Shown: piece after piece, positions 25,463 through 34,416 of the stretch
Layout of the letters: every line of letters begins with the position of its first letter
How positions within the stretch are numbered: position 1 is the stretch's first letter
DNA from: Chitinophaga eiseniae
Lineage (GTDB): Bacteria > Bacteroidota > Bacteroidia > Chitinophagales > Chitinophagaceae
Assembly: GCF_900167135.1 (NCBI RefSeq)
Contig: NZ_FUWZ01000005.1
Span: 71,003-135,002, forward strand
Reading direction: 5' to 3'
DNA: 64,000 bases
The notes under the pieces: generated by a model
What the model was told of the DNA's origin: nothing
Database searches by the model: none
The model's input: only the letters and a program-made list of their open reading frames with translations
Position numbers and translations under genes: made by a program

Positions 25463-26345
25463 ATTTAAAAGCTTCCTTCACAGGTCTTCCGGTCCATACC
25501 TGCGGTGTTTTCAGGCCAAAGATCCAGGCGATGGTGGCAGCGGTGTCGTACGTAACAACACTGGTGCCAAGCTCTTTGTTTGCCTTTACGCCCGGGCCGC
25601 GGATGATCCAGGGAATCTGCATTTCTTCCATGGTTTTGCCGCCGTGGCCTTTTTTGATACCGCCATGGTCGGCGGTGAGGAGGATAATGGTGTTATCCCA
25701 TATGCCGGCATCTTTGACAGCCTGTAGTATTTTGCCCAGCAGTTCGTCATTTTTTTTCACCTGGTCGAAGTAGGGCTGGATATTGTGACCAATATTGTGC
25801 CCAACACCGTCCGGCTGGTCAAAATGTATAAAAAGAAAGTCCGGCTTTTTCTCTTTGATGTATGCTATAGAGGCTTCAGTAGCCAGACTGTCATTGTCTT
25901 TGGTGCCGAGGTCCTTGTTGACCGCCGCTTTGGGGAAGAGGTAACCGATCCCTTCCCAGCTGTAGATCACGCCTATTTCCGCATTGGGCTTCTGTTCGCG
26001 CAGTATCGTGTAGATAGAGGGGAACATGCCGTATTGATCGAGGGTGCGGGAGGGCAGTTCGGGTGTACGGCTGTCCCATTCGGTATAACCGTGTACTTCC
26101 GGGCCTGCGCCCATCACCATGGATGCCCAGTTGACAGCGCTGGAAGAGGGCAGTACGCTGCGTGCCTGCAGTGTCCAGGAGCCTTCTTTCATCAGCTGTT
26201 TCATGTTGGGATTGTCCACTTTCGGAAAACAATAAGCGCCAAAGCCGTCCATGCCGATCAGGATGACATGTTTTACGCCTTTGACCTGTGCCTGCGCGAA
26301 TAGTCCGCCCAGCAACAGTCCGGTTGCAATGATCAGTTTTTTCAT
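25461..26345 (-). CDS. Exported alkaline-phosphatase-superfamily phosphodiesterase
   Basis: A 294-aa protein with a signal peptide (MKKLIIATGLLLGGLFAQAQ) and the type I phosphodiesterase/nucleotide pyrophosphatase fold. Metal-binding residues appear in ILIGMDGFGAY, nucleophile-region SSSAVNWASMVMG, FIHFDQPDGVGHNIGH and ILLTADHGGIKKGHG. It may remove phosphate or phosphodiester decorations from glycans or supply phosphate. Start at 26345 rather than four codons upstream. In the same strand series as the EEP hydrolase. Confidence 0.85.
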   Translation of the reverse strand: MKKLIIATGLLLGGLFAQAQVKGVKHVILIGMDGFGAYCFPKVDNPNMKQLMKEGSWTLQARSVLPSSSAVNWASMVMGAGPEVHGYTEWDSRTPELPSRTLDQYGMFPSIYTILREQKPNAEIGVIYSWEGIGYLFPKAAVNKDLGTKDNDSLATEASIAYIKEKKPDFLFIHFDQPDGVGHNIGHNIQPYFDQVKKNDELLGKILQAVKDAGIWDNTIILLTADHGGIKKGHGGKTMEEMQIPWIIRGPGVKANKELGTSVVTYDTAATIAWIFGLKTPQVWTGRPVKEAFK

Positions 26346-26424
26346 TTCGTTGTTCACTTTTAAAGGCTTGCGCGGCCGTATAGGGACCGTGCAGCAAAAT
26401 ATGATTGTTCCCTGCTAATATAGC

Positions 26425-27189
26425 CTACGGATTGATCTCCTGCAAGGCTTTTTCCCCTCTTTCACGAATTAATAATACTTCCTGTCGCCGGGTTTGGGAG
26501 ATACCGTATTCCGGTACGCCGGGGATGCCGCCCATACTTACATTGGGATTGCGGTATACCATGCCGCTTTCTTCATAGGCTTTGGCGGAGGTGTGGTATT
26601 CTGTGACGCCGGTGGTTTTGATCAGGTCTGCGATATTGTTGGCCCTTACGCCGGAACCGGCCATGATGGCGATGCGGTCGTTGGCGCGTTCTACCAGGTC
26701 TTTCAGCAGTGTGGCTCCTTCCGCGGCGGTATTGCGTGCGCCGGAGGTAAGGATGCGTTCACAGCCGATTTCGATGATGGCTTCCAGCGCTTCAAACGGG
26801 TTGTCGGTCATGTCGAAAGCGCGGTGGAAGGTCACGCCCATAGGCCATGCCAGGTCTACCAGTTCTTTGCAGCGTTTTTTGTCTACCCGTCCGTCGGGGG
26901 TAAGGATACCGATGACAACGCCGTTGCAGCCCAGTTGTTTACACAGGGCGATGTCTTTTTTCATGACTTCAAATTCCAGGTCGGAATAGAGGAAGTCACC
27001 GCCTCTGGGGCGTATGATAGGGTAGAGGTCTATTTTTACTTTTTCGCGGGCTACTGCGATGGTAGCGTAACTGGGGGTGGTGCCGCCTTCCAGCAGGTTA
27101 TCGCATAGTTCAATGCGATTGGCGCCGCCTTCTTCGGCTGCGATGCAGGAAGCGACAGAACCGGCGCATATTTCGAGGACAAAAGACAT
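26425..27189 (-). CDS. cutC: CutC-family TIM-barrel protein
   Basis: A 254-aa protein matching CutC across its length: LEICAGSVASCIAAEEGGANRIELC at the start (split here by family convention), IRPRGGDFLYSD, GVVIGILTPDGRVD, TFHRAFDM and MAGSGVRANNI. The family was named for copper tolerance in E. coli, but that role has been disputed and no copper gene is nearby. Its position between a glycosylasparaginase and phospho-hydrolases suggests an enzymatic role in carbohydrate salvage; that is inference. Confidence 0.92.
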   Translation of the reverse strand: MSFVLEICAGSVASCIAAEEGGANRIELCDNLLEGGTTPSYATIAVAREKVKIDLYPIIRPRGGDFLYSDLEFEVMKKDIALCKQLGCNGVVIGILTPDGRVDKKRCKELVDLAWPMGVTFHRAFDMTDNPFEALEAIIEIGCERILTSGARNTAAEGATLLKDLVERANDRIAIMAGSGVRANNIADLIKTTGVTEYHTSAKAYEESGMVYRNPNVSMGGIPGVPEYGISQTRRQEVLLIRERGEKALQEINP

Positions 27190-27199
27190 AAGCAGTGGA

Positions 27200-27300
27200 T
27201 TTACGGATTTACGGATTTACGGATTTTGGGATTTACGGATTTTTTGATTTGATAGGCCATACATCCCCGAAATCAAAAAATCCGTAAATCAAAAAATCCC
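27200..27300. repeat. GATTTTTTGATTT-family inverted repeat, copy 2
   Basis: Perfect 21-bp arms lie at 27230-27250 and 27270-27290 with a 19-nt loop. They are preceded by three tandem copies of GGATTTAC at about 27197-27221. It occupies the gap between the glycosylasparaginase and cutC genes. The arm shares GATTTTTTGATTT with the 25.4-kb element. Confidence 0.8.
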
Positions 27301-27304
27301 GGAA

Positions 27305-28357
27305 TTAAAAATGGTGTTTCCCGTCAATCAGCGCGTTGTTCACGTCTTTGCTGAGGACGGCGTAGCTGAATCCTTTCTGGAGGCAGTAAGCGCCGTATTG
27401 TCCTTTTTTGTTGAGGGCGAGGAAACCCACCTGTATTTCTTTGGCTTTGGAAGGGCTTCTTTTCACGATGCGGTCTACAGCTTCTTTGCAGGCTTTTTCG
27501 GGGGGATATCCCTGGCGCATCAGTTCCACGACGAGGTGGCTGCCGACGATTTTGATCACTTCTTCGCCGACGCCGGTGCTGGTGGCGGCGCCTATTTCGT
27601 TGTCCACATAGAGGCCTGCGCCGATGATGGGAGAATCGCCTACGCGGCCATGGAGTTTGAAGGCCATGCCACTGGTGGTGCAGGCGCCGGAGAGGTTACC
27701 TTCCGTGTCCATGGCCACCATGCCGATGGTATCGTGGTTGTACACGTTCCCTGGCAGCATGAGCGGGTTAAAAGCCGTGGCGCCGTTGGTGGGGGTGTAC
27801 GATTTGTTTTCTATGTTGATAACGGGTTTGTATTCAGATGTTTTGAGCCATTCTTTCCAGGCTTTCTCCGCTTCCGGGGTGAGCAGGTTTTCTTTTTTGA
27901 AGCCGTTGGCCAGTGCGAACTGGAGGGCGCCGTCGCCGACCAGCATGACATGTGGTGTTTTTTCCATCACGAGACGGGCTACGGAGATAGCGTGGGTGAC
28001 ATGCTCGAGTGCGGCTACGGAGCCGGCGTTGCCGTGTTCGTCCATGATACAGGCGTCGAGGGTCACGCGGCCGTCGCGGTCGGGGAAGCCGGAGTAGCCA
28101 ACGGTGTGGTTGTTGGGATCGGCTTCAGGGACGCGCACGCCGGCTTCTACGGCGTCGAGGGCGCGACCGCCTTTTTTCAGTATTTCCCACGCGGCTTCAT
28201 TGGCGGCGCGGCCAAAGTCCCACGTGGAGATAACGATGGGTTTCCCTTTTACGGGTGCTTTGGCTTGTGCGCGTGCAGCTGTGGCTGCTACACTGTCTAA
28301 AGAGAAAACAGCGGCACCGAGGGCCGCTGTTTTCAGAAAATTCCTTCTATTTTTCAT
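27305..28357 (-). CDS. N4-(beta-N-acetylglucosaminyl)-L-asparaginase (glycosylasparaginase)
   Basis: An Ntn-hydrolase that splits GlcNAc-asparagine, the last step of N-glycoprotein breakdown. The 350-aa precursor has a Tat-type leader (NRRNFLKTAALGAAVF) and the glycosylasparaginase pattern GYSGFPDRDGRVTLDAC, VMLVGDGALQFA and HDTIGMVAMD. Thr210 of HDTIG is the expected autoprocessing site and nucleophile. TSGMAFKLHGRVGDSPIIGAG forms the substrate pocket. It resembles the enzyme known from Elizabethkingia (Flavobacterium) meningosepticum. Upstream of cutC and downstream of the ROK kinase. Confidence 0.93.
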   Translation of the reverse strand: MKNRRNFLKTAALGAAVFSLDSVAATAARAQAKAPVKGKPIVISTWDFGRAANEAAWEILKKGGRALDAVEAGVRVPEADPNNHTVGYSGFPDRDGRVTLDACIMDEHGNAGSVAALEHVTHAISVARLVMEKTPHVMLVGDGALQFALANGFKKENLLTPEAEKAWKEWLKTSEYKPVINIENKSYTPTNGATAFNPLMLPGNVYNHDTIGMVAMDTEGNLSGACTTSGMAFKLHGRVGDSPIIGAGLYVDNEIGAATSTGVGEEVIKIVGSHLVVELMRQGYPPEKACKEAVDRIVKRSPSKAKEIQVGFLALNKKGQYGAYCLQKGFSYAVLSKDVNNALIDGKHHF

Positions 28358-28389
28358 ATTACTTCGATTAGCTGTCAGATAGCCGTGGG

Positions 28390-29355
28390 CTAGTCTTTCA
28401 TTTCCCAGGCCAGGGCGCTGGCACCGAGGATGGCGGCGTCGCTTTCCTTCAGTTCAGAGAACAGCAATTTAACTTTATTCTGGAAGATCGGGAGCAGATT
28501 TTTTTCCATATGCTCTCTGACCGGTTTCATGATCACATCGCCTGCCTGGGTGAGGCCACCGAAGAGGATGATGGCTTCCGGGCTGGAGAACATGACGAAG
28601 TTGGCCAGGGCGGCGCCCAGTATCTGGCCGGTGAACTCGTACACTTCCATGGCCAGCGGATCGCCTTTCATGGCAGCTTCGTAGATCAGTTTGGAATTGA
28701 TTTCCTCTTTGGTATGTTCGCGCATGATGCTGGGCACTTCCGGGCGGGTGGCAAGGAATTCGATGGCGGTGTTGGTTACGCCGGTAGCCGAAGCATAGGC
28801 TTCGAGGGAGCCATAGGCGCCGGTGCCGGGGTGATAGCGGCCGCCGGGGATCACGATGATGTGTCCCAGTTCGCCGGCAAAACCGTCGTGACCGTAGATC
28901 AACTGGCCGTTGGCGACGATACCGCTGCCTACGCCGGTGCCGAGGGTGATCACGATGAAGTCTTTCATGCCGCGGGCAGCGCCGTAGATCAGTTCACCCA
29001 GTGCGGCAGCATTGGCATCATTGGTTAATACGGCCGGGAGCCCGAATTTTTTCTCGAGCAGGCTGGCTAAGGGAACTACGCCTTTCCAGCGCAGATTCGG
29101 AGCATATTCAATATTACCGTTGTAATAGTTGCCGTTGGGTGCGCCAACGCCGATACCTTTGATATTTTCGATGCCCCCCACCTGTGCTATCAATGCAGAT
29201 AACTGTTGGTGGAGTTCGTCCAGAAAGCAGTTTACGTCTTCATGCTTATTCGTTAACATACGACCATCACACAAAATATTACCTCTGCGATCTACAATGC
29301 CGAATTTGGTATTAGTCCCTCCGATATCAATGCCCACCACTAATTGCTGACTCAT
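28390..29355 (-). CDS. ROK-family sugar kinase
   Basis: A 321-aa cytoplasmic kinase, probably for glucose or N-acetylglucosamine. ATP-binding [15 protein letters not shown] is at the N-terminus, catalytic Asp in [12 protein letters not shown], phosphate loop [11 protein letters not shown], and FAGELGHI supplies the conserved Glu-x-x-His. The zinc motif usually seen after it (CxCGxxGC) is replaced by [10 protein letters not shown], so all three cysteines are missing. The start overlaps the 3' end of the transporter gene by 29 bases, indicating cotranscription. GlcNAc is favoured as substrate by context only. Confidence 0.9.
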   Translation of the reverse strand: MSQQLVVGIDIGGTNTKFGIVDRRGNILCDGRMLTNKHEDVNCFLDELHQQLSALIAQVGGIENIKGIGVGAPNGNYYNGNIEYAPNLRWKGVVPLASLLEKKFGLPAVLTNDANAAALGELIYGAARGMKDFIVITLGTGVGSGIVANGQLIYGHDGFAGELGHIIVIPGGRYHPGTGAYGSLEAYASATGVTNTAIEFLATRPEVPSIMREHTKEEINSKLIYEAAMKGDPLAMEVYEFTGQILGAALANFVMFSSPEAIILFGGLTQAGDVIMKPVREHMEKNLLPIFQNKVKLLFSELKESDAAILGASALAWEMKD

Positions 29356-31246
29356 AATCGATTCCTTGAGATTTTAATATGTTTTTAACTCTGAATGCAA
29401 AAAATGCAAGATAAGCAAAGCACAGCGCCGGAATAACATAGGAGGCGTGGATGCCGATGCTTGGGATGTCTGCCAGGCCGCCCTGTACCGGAGGTACTAG
29501 AGAGCCGCCGAGGATCATCATAATCAGGAAAGCGGAGCCCTGACCGGTGTATTTACCCAGACCGCCGATAGAGAGGGCGAAGATGCTGGGCCACATTACG
29601 GAGCAGAACAGGCCGCCGCTGATGAAGGCGAAGGTAGCCAGGGCACCGGTGGTGAACAGGCCTACCAGTACGGAGCCTACGCCCAGCAGTCCGAATACCA
29701 TGAGGGTTTTGGCTGGTTTGTCCTGGCCGGCGAAGAAACCGATGATCTGGATCACGATGCAGATCACATAAGGATACAGTTCGCTGACTTCGTTGCCTTT
29801 GATCACGTTGGCGCCGAGGATAACGCCATAGGCCACGAAAGGCACGATGACGCACAGTATTTTACGGGTAGCTTTGGATACGTTGAATACGCTGATGGCG
29901 CCTGTCCAGCGGCCGATCATCATACTGCCCCAGAAGAGCGACACGTACGGGTCCAGTTCAGATTCCGCCAGTCCTTTGGGGGTGAGGAATCCCGGATGTT
30001 TCAGCAATGCGCCGAGGTTGCTGGCGATGGTCACTTCCACGCCCACATAAATAAAGATGGCCAGCATGCCCAGGGTGAGCTGGGGATATTTCATGGCGCC
30101 CCATCCTTCGCTGTTGCCCGTAGAAGCGGTTTTAGCAAAGAAGAGGATACCGATGATACCTACGATACCGGCCACGAAGAAAGGCAGTTCATATTTCAGT
30201 ACCAGTCCGAGCAGGATCAGGATGAACATGAGGGTAATGCCTATGATGGATTTGGTAGCTTTCGGAGATGTTTCGAATGCTTCGTTCTGGTCGGAGCTTT
30301 CCGGCATTTTCACAAAGGCGAAGATGGCGGCAGCAACGAGGAACAGTACGATGAGCAGGATATAGAGAGTGTTGATTTTGCTGATATCGGTGCTGACGTC
30401 GCCGCCCTTGATGTTACCAAACAGCAGCATGCTCACGATGATGGGACCGATGGTGGTGCCGAAGGAGTTGATACCGCCGGCGAGGTTGAGACGGTGAGCG
30501 CCTTTGGCGGGGTCGCCCAGCAGGATGGCGAACGGGTTGGCTGCGGTTTGCTGCAGGGAGAAACCGAGCGCCACAATAAAGAGGGCCATCAGGATCAGGG
30601 CAAAGTAACCGAAAGTAACCGTTTGCTGGTGGTCAGCCTCGAGGGTGTTGATGATTTTCTCCAGGCTGGATTTGTTGAAGATGCCGGCATATTGATGATG
30701 TTCTTCATCCTTCGTGAATCCCTGCGGTATTTCTGCAAGGAGGTGCGGGTTGTTGATGTATTTATCAGCTGCTTCGTTGCCGGAAATCAGCAGTACGTAG
30801 GTGTCTTTTTCTTTCTCGCGGCGGATTTTCACCTGACGGTCAGACGTTTGCAGCTGTTGTTCTACCTGGAAACTGCTGATGTCACTCACGGTTTCCTTAA
30901 TGGGAACGATCTTCTCTTTGTTGACACAGGGGATCATAATTGCTGATCCCAGTACGGAAATTAATAAACCGTAAATAATACCCTTTTTATATCCTATTTT
31001 ATTGAGGATATCCACTTTTCTTGCTGCAGATGCCAGATACAGGATGAGGGAGCCGATGAAATAGGCGCTGTAAAAGGAGAAGTCAATCAGCTGAGACTCA
31101 AGTTGGGTGAGGTTAAAATGAGATTTACAGAAAGGAATAAATATACTGTTGGATGCAGCCAGGAAACCCCAGAAAAAGAACACCAGTATAAGCACAAAGA
31201 ACGACGGGTGTGTGCTTTGCGAGCCTTGCTTTGTTTGCTGAGCCAT
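29327..31246 (-). CDS. FHS-family sugar MFS transporter with large loop insertion
   Basis: A 639-aa inner-membrane symporter of the fucose/glucose/GlcNAc permease group ([20 protein letters not shown] in TM1, [14 protein letters not shown] in TM5, [20 protein letters not shown] late). It is longer than the ~430 aa usual for the family. About 100 hydrophilic residues (roughly 108-212) are inserted before TM4, and an extra hydrophobic hairpin lies near the middle ([18 protein letters not shown]). First gene of the salvage series; the ROK kinase start lies within its 3' end. The cargo is inferred from neighbours to be an amino sugar. Confidence 0.87.
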   Translation of the reverse strand: MAQQTKQGSQSTHPSFFVLILVFFFWGFLAASNSIFIPFCKSHFNLTQLESQLIDFSFYSAYFIGSLILYLASAARKVDILNKIGYKKGIIYGLLISVLGSAIMIPCVNKEKIVPIKETVSDISSFQVEQQLQTSDRQVKIRREKEKDTYVLLISGNEAADKYINNPHLLAEIPQGFTKDEEHHQYAGIFNKSSLEKIINTLEADHQQTVTFGYFALILMALFIVALGFSLQQTAANPFAILLGDPAKGAHRLNLAGGINSFGTTIGPIIVSMLLFGNIKGGDVSTDISKINTLYILLIVLFLVAAAIFAFVKMPESSDQNEAFETSPKATKSIIGITLMFILILLGLVLKYELPFFVAGIVGIIGILFFAKTASTGNSEGWGAMKYPQLTLGMLAIFIYVGVEVTIASNLGALLKHPGFLTPKGLAESELDPYVSLFWGSMMIGRWTGAISVFNVSKATRKILCVIVPFVAYGVILGANVIKGNEVSELYPYVICIVIQIIGFFAGQDKPAKTLMVFGLLGVGSVLVGLFTTGALATFAFISGGLFCSVMWPSIFALSIGGLGKYTGQGSAFLIMMILGGSLVPPVQGGLADIPSIGIHASYVIPALCFAYLAFFAFRVKNILKSQGIDYESAISGGH

Positions 31247-31347
31247 AAACGTGTTAAGTTACAGTGAAATTTTGCCGGATAAATGTATAATATTTTTTTA
31301 AGGATTTTCTAAAAAACCGAATAAACCGTTGCATTTTTTTTCGATAG

Positions 31348-31359
31348 TAAAACGTTTTA
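31348..31359. promoter_or_regulatory. Palindromic operator candidate between divergent transporter genes
   Basis: TAAAACGTTTTA is a perfect 12-bp palindrome in the shared upstream region of two divergent sugar transporters. Its form fits LacI/GalR-family operators. No regulator gene is in the window. Confidence 0.4.
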
Positions 31360-31441
31360 GCTAATATATTTATGAATTATAGCATAAAATATAACGGAGT
31401 TTCACTATGTTCGCGTTTATCTAAAAATCAAACAGACAGCT

Positions 31442-32764
31442 ATGTCCAACCAAACAGCAACAATGAATATACCTTCCAAACAGGCGGGGTACGGCCAGGC
31501 GATGGCAATCATCTGTATTTTGTTTTTCGTGTTCGGCTTTGTTACCTGGCTTAACGGAACGCTGATCCAGTTTTTCCAGATTGTGTGTGAACTGAATGTG
31601 TCGCAGGCGCTGCTGGTAACGATGGCCTTTTTCATGGCTTATTTCTTTTTATCGATTCCTTCTTCTTTTATCCTGAACAAGACAGGTTTCAAAAACGGGA
31701 TGGCGTTAGGGCTGCTGATCATTGCGATTGGTTCGCTGGTATTCATTCCTGCGGCGAATGCCCGCAGCTTTGGTATGTTCCTTACCGGTCTGTTTATCCA
31801 GGGGGCGGGACTGGCCCTGCTGCAAACGGCTTCCAACCCGTATGCCAGTATTATCGGTCCTAAAGAAAGCGCGGCCAAACGTATTTCCATCCTTGGCATC
31901 TGTAACAAAACGGCCGGTGCGCTCGCACCGCTCATCCTCGGTTCCATTATCCTGAAGGGGGCGGAGAAACTGGAGGCTGACATAGCCGCGGCAGTAGACC
32001 CCGCGCAGAAATCAGCGCTGCTTGACAGCCTGGCTTCCCGTGTGATCAGTCCTTACATAGCGATCGCCGTTGTGCTGACCATCCTCGCTTTCCTGCTGAA
32101 ACGTTCTTCCCTGCCTGAAATCGATACCGACGCGGAAGATGCTACCACCGCCGCTTCCACCAACGGAAAAACCAACGTGTTCCAGTTCCCTCAGCTCGTG
32201 CTGGGCGTGATTTGCATATTTATGTATGTAGGGGTGGAAGTAATGGCCGGCGACGTGATCGGTCAGTATGGTAAAGCCCTGGGCATGAGCATCGCCGACA
32301 CCCGCTACTTTACCACCTTCACGCTGGTGGCCATGCTGGCAGGTTATGTGATCGGTATTGCTACCATCCCCAAATACCTCACCGGTAAAAAAGGCCTGCA
32401 GATCTCTGCTATACTGGGCGTGCTCTTCACTATCGGCGCTTACCTGAATACCGGCTTTTCTGCGGTGACCTTCATCGCGCTGCTGGGACTGGCCAACGCA
32501 CTGATGTGGCCGGCTATCTTCCCGATGGCGATCGACGGCCTGGGCCGCTTCACCAAAATCGGTTCCGCCCTCCTCGTGATGGGTATTGCCGGCGGTGGCG
32601 TTATCCCGCAGATCTACAGCGGCATGTTCGACCAGCATAGCATGTTCAGCTTCCTGTACAGCAGCAGCATCGATTTCAGACATGCCTTCCTGTACTGCAT
32701 GGTGCCTTGTTATGTCTATATCCTGTTCTACTCACTGGTAGGGGATAAGATCGGCAGAAAATAA
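31442..32764 (+). CDS. FHS-family sugar MFS transporter
   Basis: A 440-aa inner-membrane sugar permease with 12 hydrophobic segments and family motifs LFFVFGFVTWLNGTLIQFFQ (TM1), LLQTASNPYASIIGP, and LLGLANALMWPAIFPMAIDGLG. Similar proteins carry glucose, galactose, fucose or GlcNAc. It is divergent from the longer transporter and followed by galactokinase, so galactose or an amino sugar is plausible. Unlike its neighbour it lacks the TM3-4 insertion. Transcription ends at the strong hairpin at 32827. Confidence 0.9.
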   Translation: MSNQTATMNIPSKQAGYGQAMAIICILFFVFGFVTWLNGTLIQFFQIVCELNVSQALLVTMAFFMAYFFLSIPSSFILNKTGFKNGMALGLLIIAIGSLVFIPAANARSFGMFLTGLFIQGAGLALLQTASNPYASIIGPKESAAKRISILGICNKTAGALAPLILGSIILKGAEKLEADIAAAVDPAQKSALLDSLASRVISPYIAIAVVLTILAFLLKRSSLPEIDTDAEDATTAASTNGKTNVFQFPQLVLGVICIFMYVGVEVMAGDVIGQYGKALGMSIADTRYFTTFTLVAMLAGYVIGIATIPKYLTGKKGLQISAILGVLFTIGAYLNTGFSAVTFIALLGLANALMWPAIFPMAIDGLGRFTKIGSALLVMGIAGGGVIPQIYSGMFDQHSMFSFLYSSSIDFRHAFLYCMVPCYVYILFYSLVGDKIGRK

Positions 32765-32826
32765 GCACCTGTGTCGGGAAGATGGTTTCTATCTACCTGA
32801 AAATCAGGGATAATAAAAAATAGTTT

Positions 32827-32892
32827 ACAGCAGCGGCCTGCATAAGACCTGACAATTACTGTCACGTCAAATGCAGGCCGCTGCTGTTTTTG
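32827..32892. terminator. Strong terminator with 17-bp stem
   Basis: 32827-32843 and 32871-32887 pair perfectly over 17 bp (ACAGCAGCGGCCTGCAT and complement), with a 27-nt loop and TTTTT after it. It closes the transporter unit. The rest of the gap to galK (to 33097) shows only AT-rich sequence with no clear promoter. Confidence 0.8.
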
Positions 32893-33097
32893 AATGTCCG
32901 GTGCAGTGGCGCCAGGTAGCTTCCCCGGGCTGTGACAATCGGTTGCGGATTGTTGGGAGGGAGTGTTTATAACAACCAGTGTCCGCACACATAAAATCGT
33001 CCCCCCGAAAAAATTTCCCCTTCCGCACAAACATCCTTCGCTTTTCTTGTTTTTATTTATATTTTTAGGTGTAAAATTTACGTTTAATAATTTTCTG

Positions 33098-34273
33098 ATG
33101 ATACAGCAAACAAGGGAGAAATTTATCCGGTTATTTGGAAAAGAGCCGCTCATCGTAGTTTCCCCGGGAAGAATTAACCTCATTGGCGAACATACTGACT
33201 ATAATGACGGTTTTGTGCTGCCGGCCGCCATCGATAAAAAAATTGTGTATGCGGTGGCGTTGAATGGCACCCGCCAATGCAACGCCCATGCGGTTTTTAC
33301 CAACGAAACGGTATCCTTTGACCTCAATCATGTAGTGCCTACTCCGGGATGGATCAACTACCTGATGGGCGTGGTGTATCAGCTGCAGCAAGGCAACCAC
33401 CCGGTAGAAGGGTTTGACTGTGTGATTGCCGGCGATATTCCGGTGGGCGCGGGCATGTCTTCTTCCGCGGCAGTGGAAGGCGGACTCGTAATGGCGCTGG
33501 ACGAGATTTTCCAGTATGGCATGAGCCGAATGGACATGGCTTTGCTGGGCCAGCGGGCGGAACACTCTTTCCCCGGCGTGAAATGCGGTATCATGGACCA
33601 ATTCGCCAACCTGCATGGTAAAAAGGACCAGGTGGTACGGTTGGACTGCCGCAGCCTGGAGTACGAATATTTTCCGTTCGATTTCCCGGAATACCGCATC
33701 GTGTTGTGTAATTCCATGGTGCATCATTCGCTGGCCTCCTCAGAATATAATGTTCGCCGTCAGCAATGCGAAGAAGGCGTAAAAGCCATCCAGGCCCGGC
33801 ATCCGGAAGTGCAATCACTTCGCGATGCCACCATGCCCATGCTGGACGGCGTAAAAGCACAGCTGCCTGCCAAAGTATATGACCGCTGTAAATATGTGAT
33901 CGAAGAAATTCAACGGGTACAGGATGCTACGGCGTTGCTGAAGCAGGGAGACCTGCAGACTTTCGGTCAACTGATGTACGCTACCCATGAGGGGTTAAGC
34001 GTACTCTATGAGGTAAGTTGCCCTGAACTGGATTTCCTGGTGTCGCTCGCCAAAGAGCGGCCGGAGGTGACCGGCGCCCGTGTGATGGGTGGTGGTTTCG
34101 GTGGCTGTACCATCAATCTGGTGAAACAGGATAAAGTAGACGCCTTCCGTGAATTTGTGACAACGCGGTACCGGCAGCAGTTTGGTAAAGCGCCGGAGAT
34201 TTATGTGACCACGATCGAGGACGGGACCATGATTGACAGGGTTCCGGCTGATTCGGGGGCTGTGAAGCCATGA
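33098..34273 (+). CDS. galK: Galactokinase
   Basis: A GHMP kinase that phosphorylates galactose at C1 for the Leloir pathway. The 391-aa protein carries the galactokinase signature GRINLIGEHTDYNDGFVLP near residue 27, the ATP-binding PVGAGMSSSAAVEG, catalytic Asp in CGIMDQFANLHG and GARVMGGGFGGCTINLV near the C-terminus. The frame is open back to 32963, but those 45 codons encode an implausible hydrophobic/basic stretch; ATG 33098 (MIQQTREKFIRLFG) is the right start. No galT, galE or galM is nearby. Confidence 0.95.
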   Translation: MIQQTREKFIRLFGKEPLIVVSPGRINLIGEHTDYNDGFVLPAAIDKKIVYAVALNGTRQCNAHAVFTNETVSFDLNHVVPTPGWINYLMGVVYQLQQGNHPVEGFDCVIAGDIPVGAGMSSSAAVEGGLVMALDEIFQYGMSRMDMALLGQRAEHSFPGVKCGIMDQFANLHGKKDQVVRLDCRSLEYEYFPFDFPEYRIVLCNSMVHHSLASSEYNVRRQQCEEGVKAIQARHPEVQSLRDATMPMLDGVKAQLPAKVYDRCKYVIEEIQRVQDATALLKQGDLQTFGQLMYATHEGLSVLYEVSCPELDFLVSLAKERPEVTGARVMGGGFGGCTINLVKQDKVDAFREFVTTRYRQQFGKAPEIYVTTIEDGTMIDRVPADSGAVKP

Positions 34274-34359
34274 TGAACGCTGATTTCGCTGATTCGCAAA
34301 GGTAGCAGCGGAAATAAGTATGGATAACCTGAGGTTATTGTTCATATTGTATTAAAAGA

Positions 34360-34400
34360 GAATCGCCTATTGACAACTGTCAATGGGCGATTCCTTTTTA
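34360..34400. terminator. Bidirectional terminator
   Basis: A 16-bp stem (GAATCGCCTATTGACA against TGTCAATGGGCGATTC, one G-U) has a 2-nt loop. It is flanked by CCTTTTTA on one side and AAAAGA on the other, between convergent galK and the GH109 gene. Confidence 0.88.
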
Positions 34401-34416
34401 TTTTATAGTCAATAGC

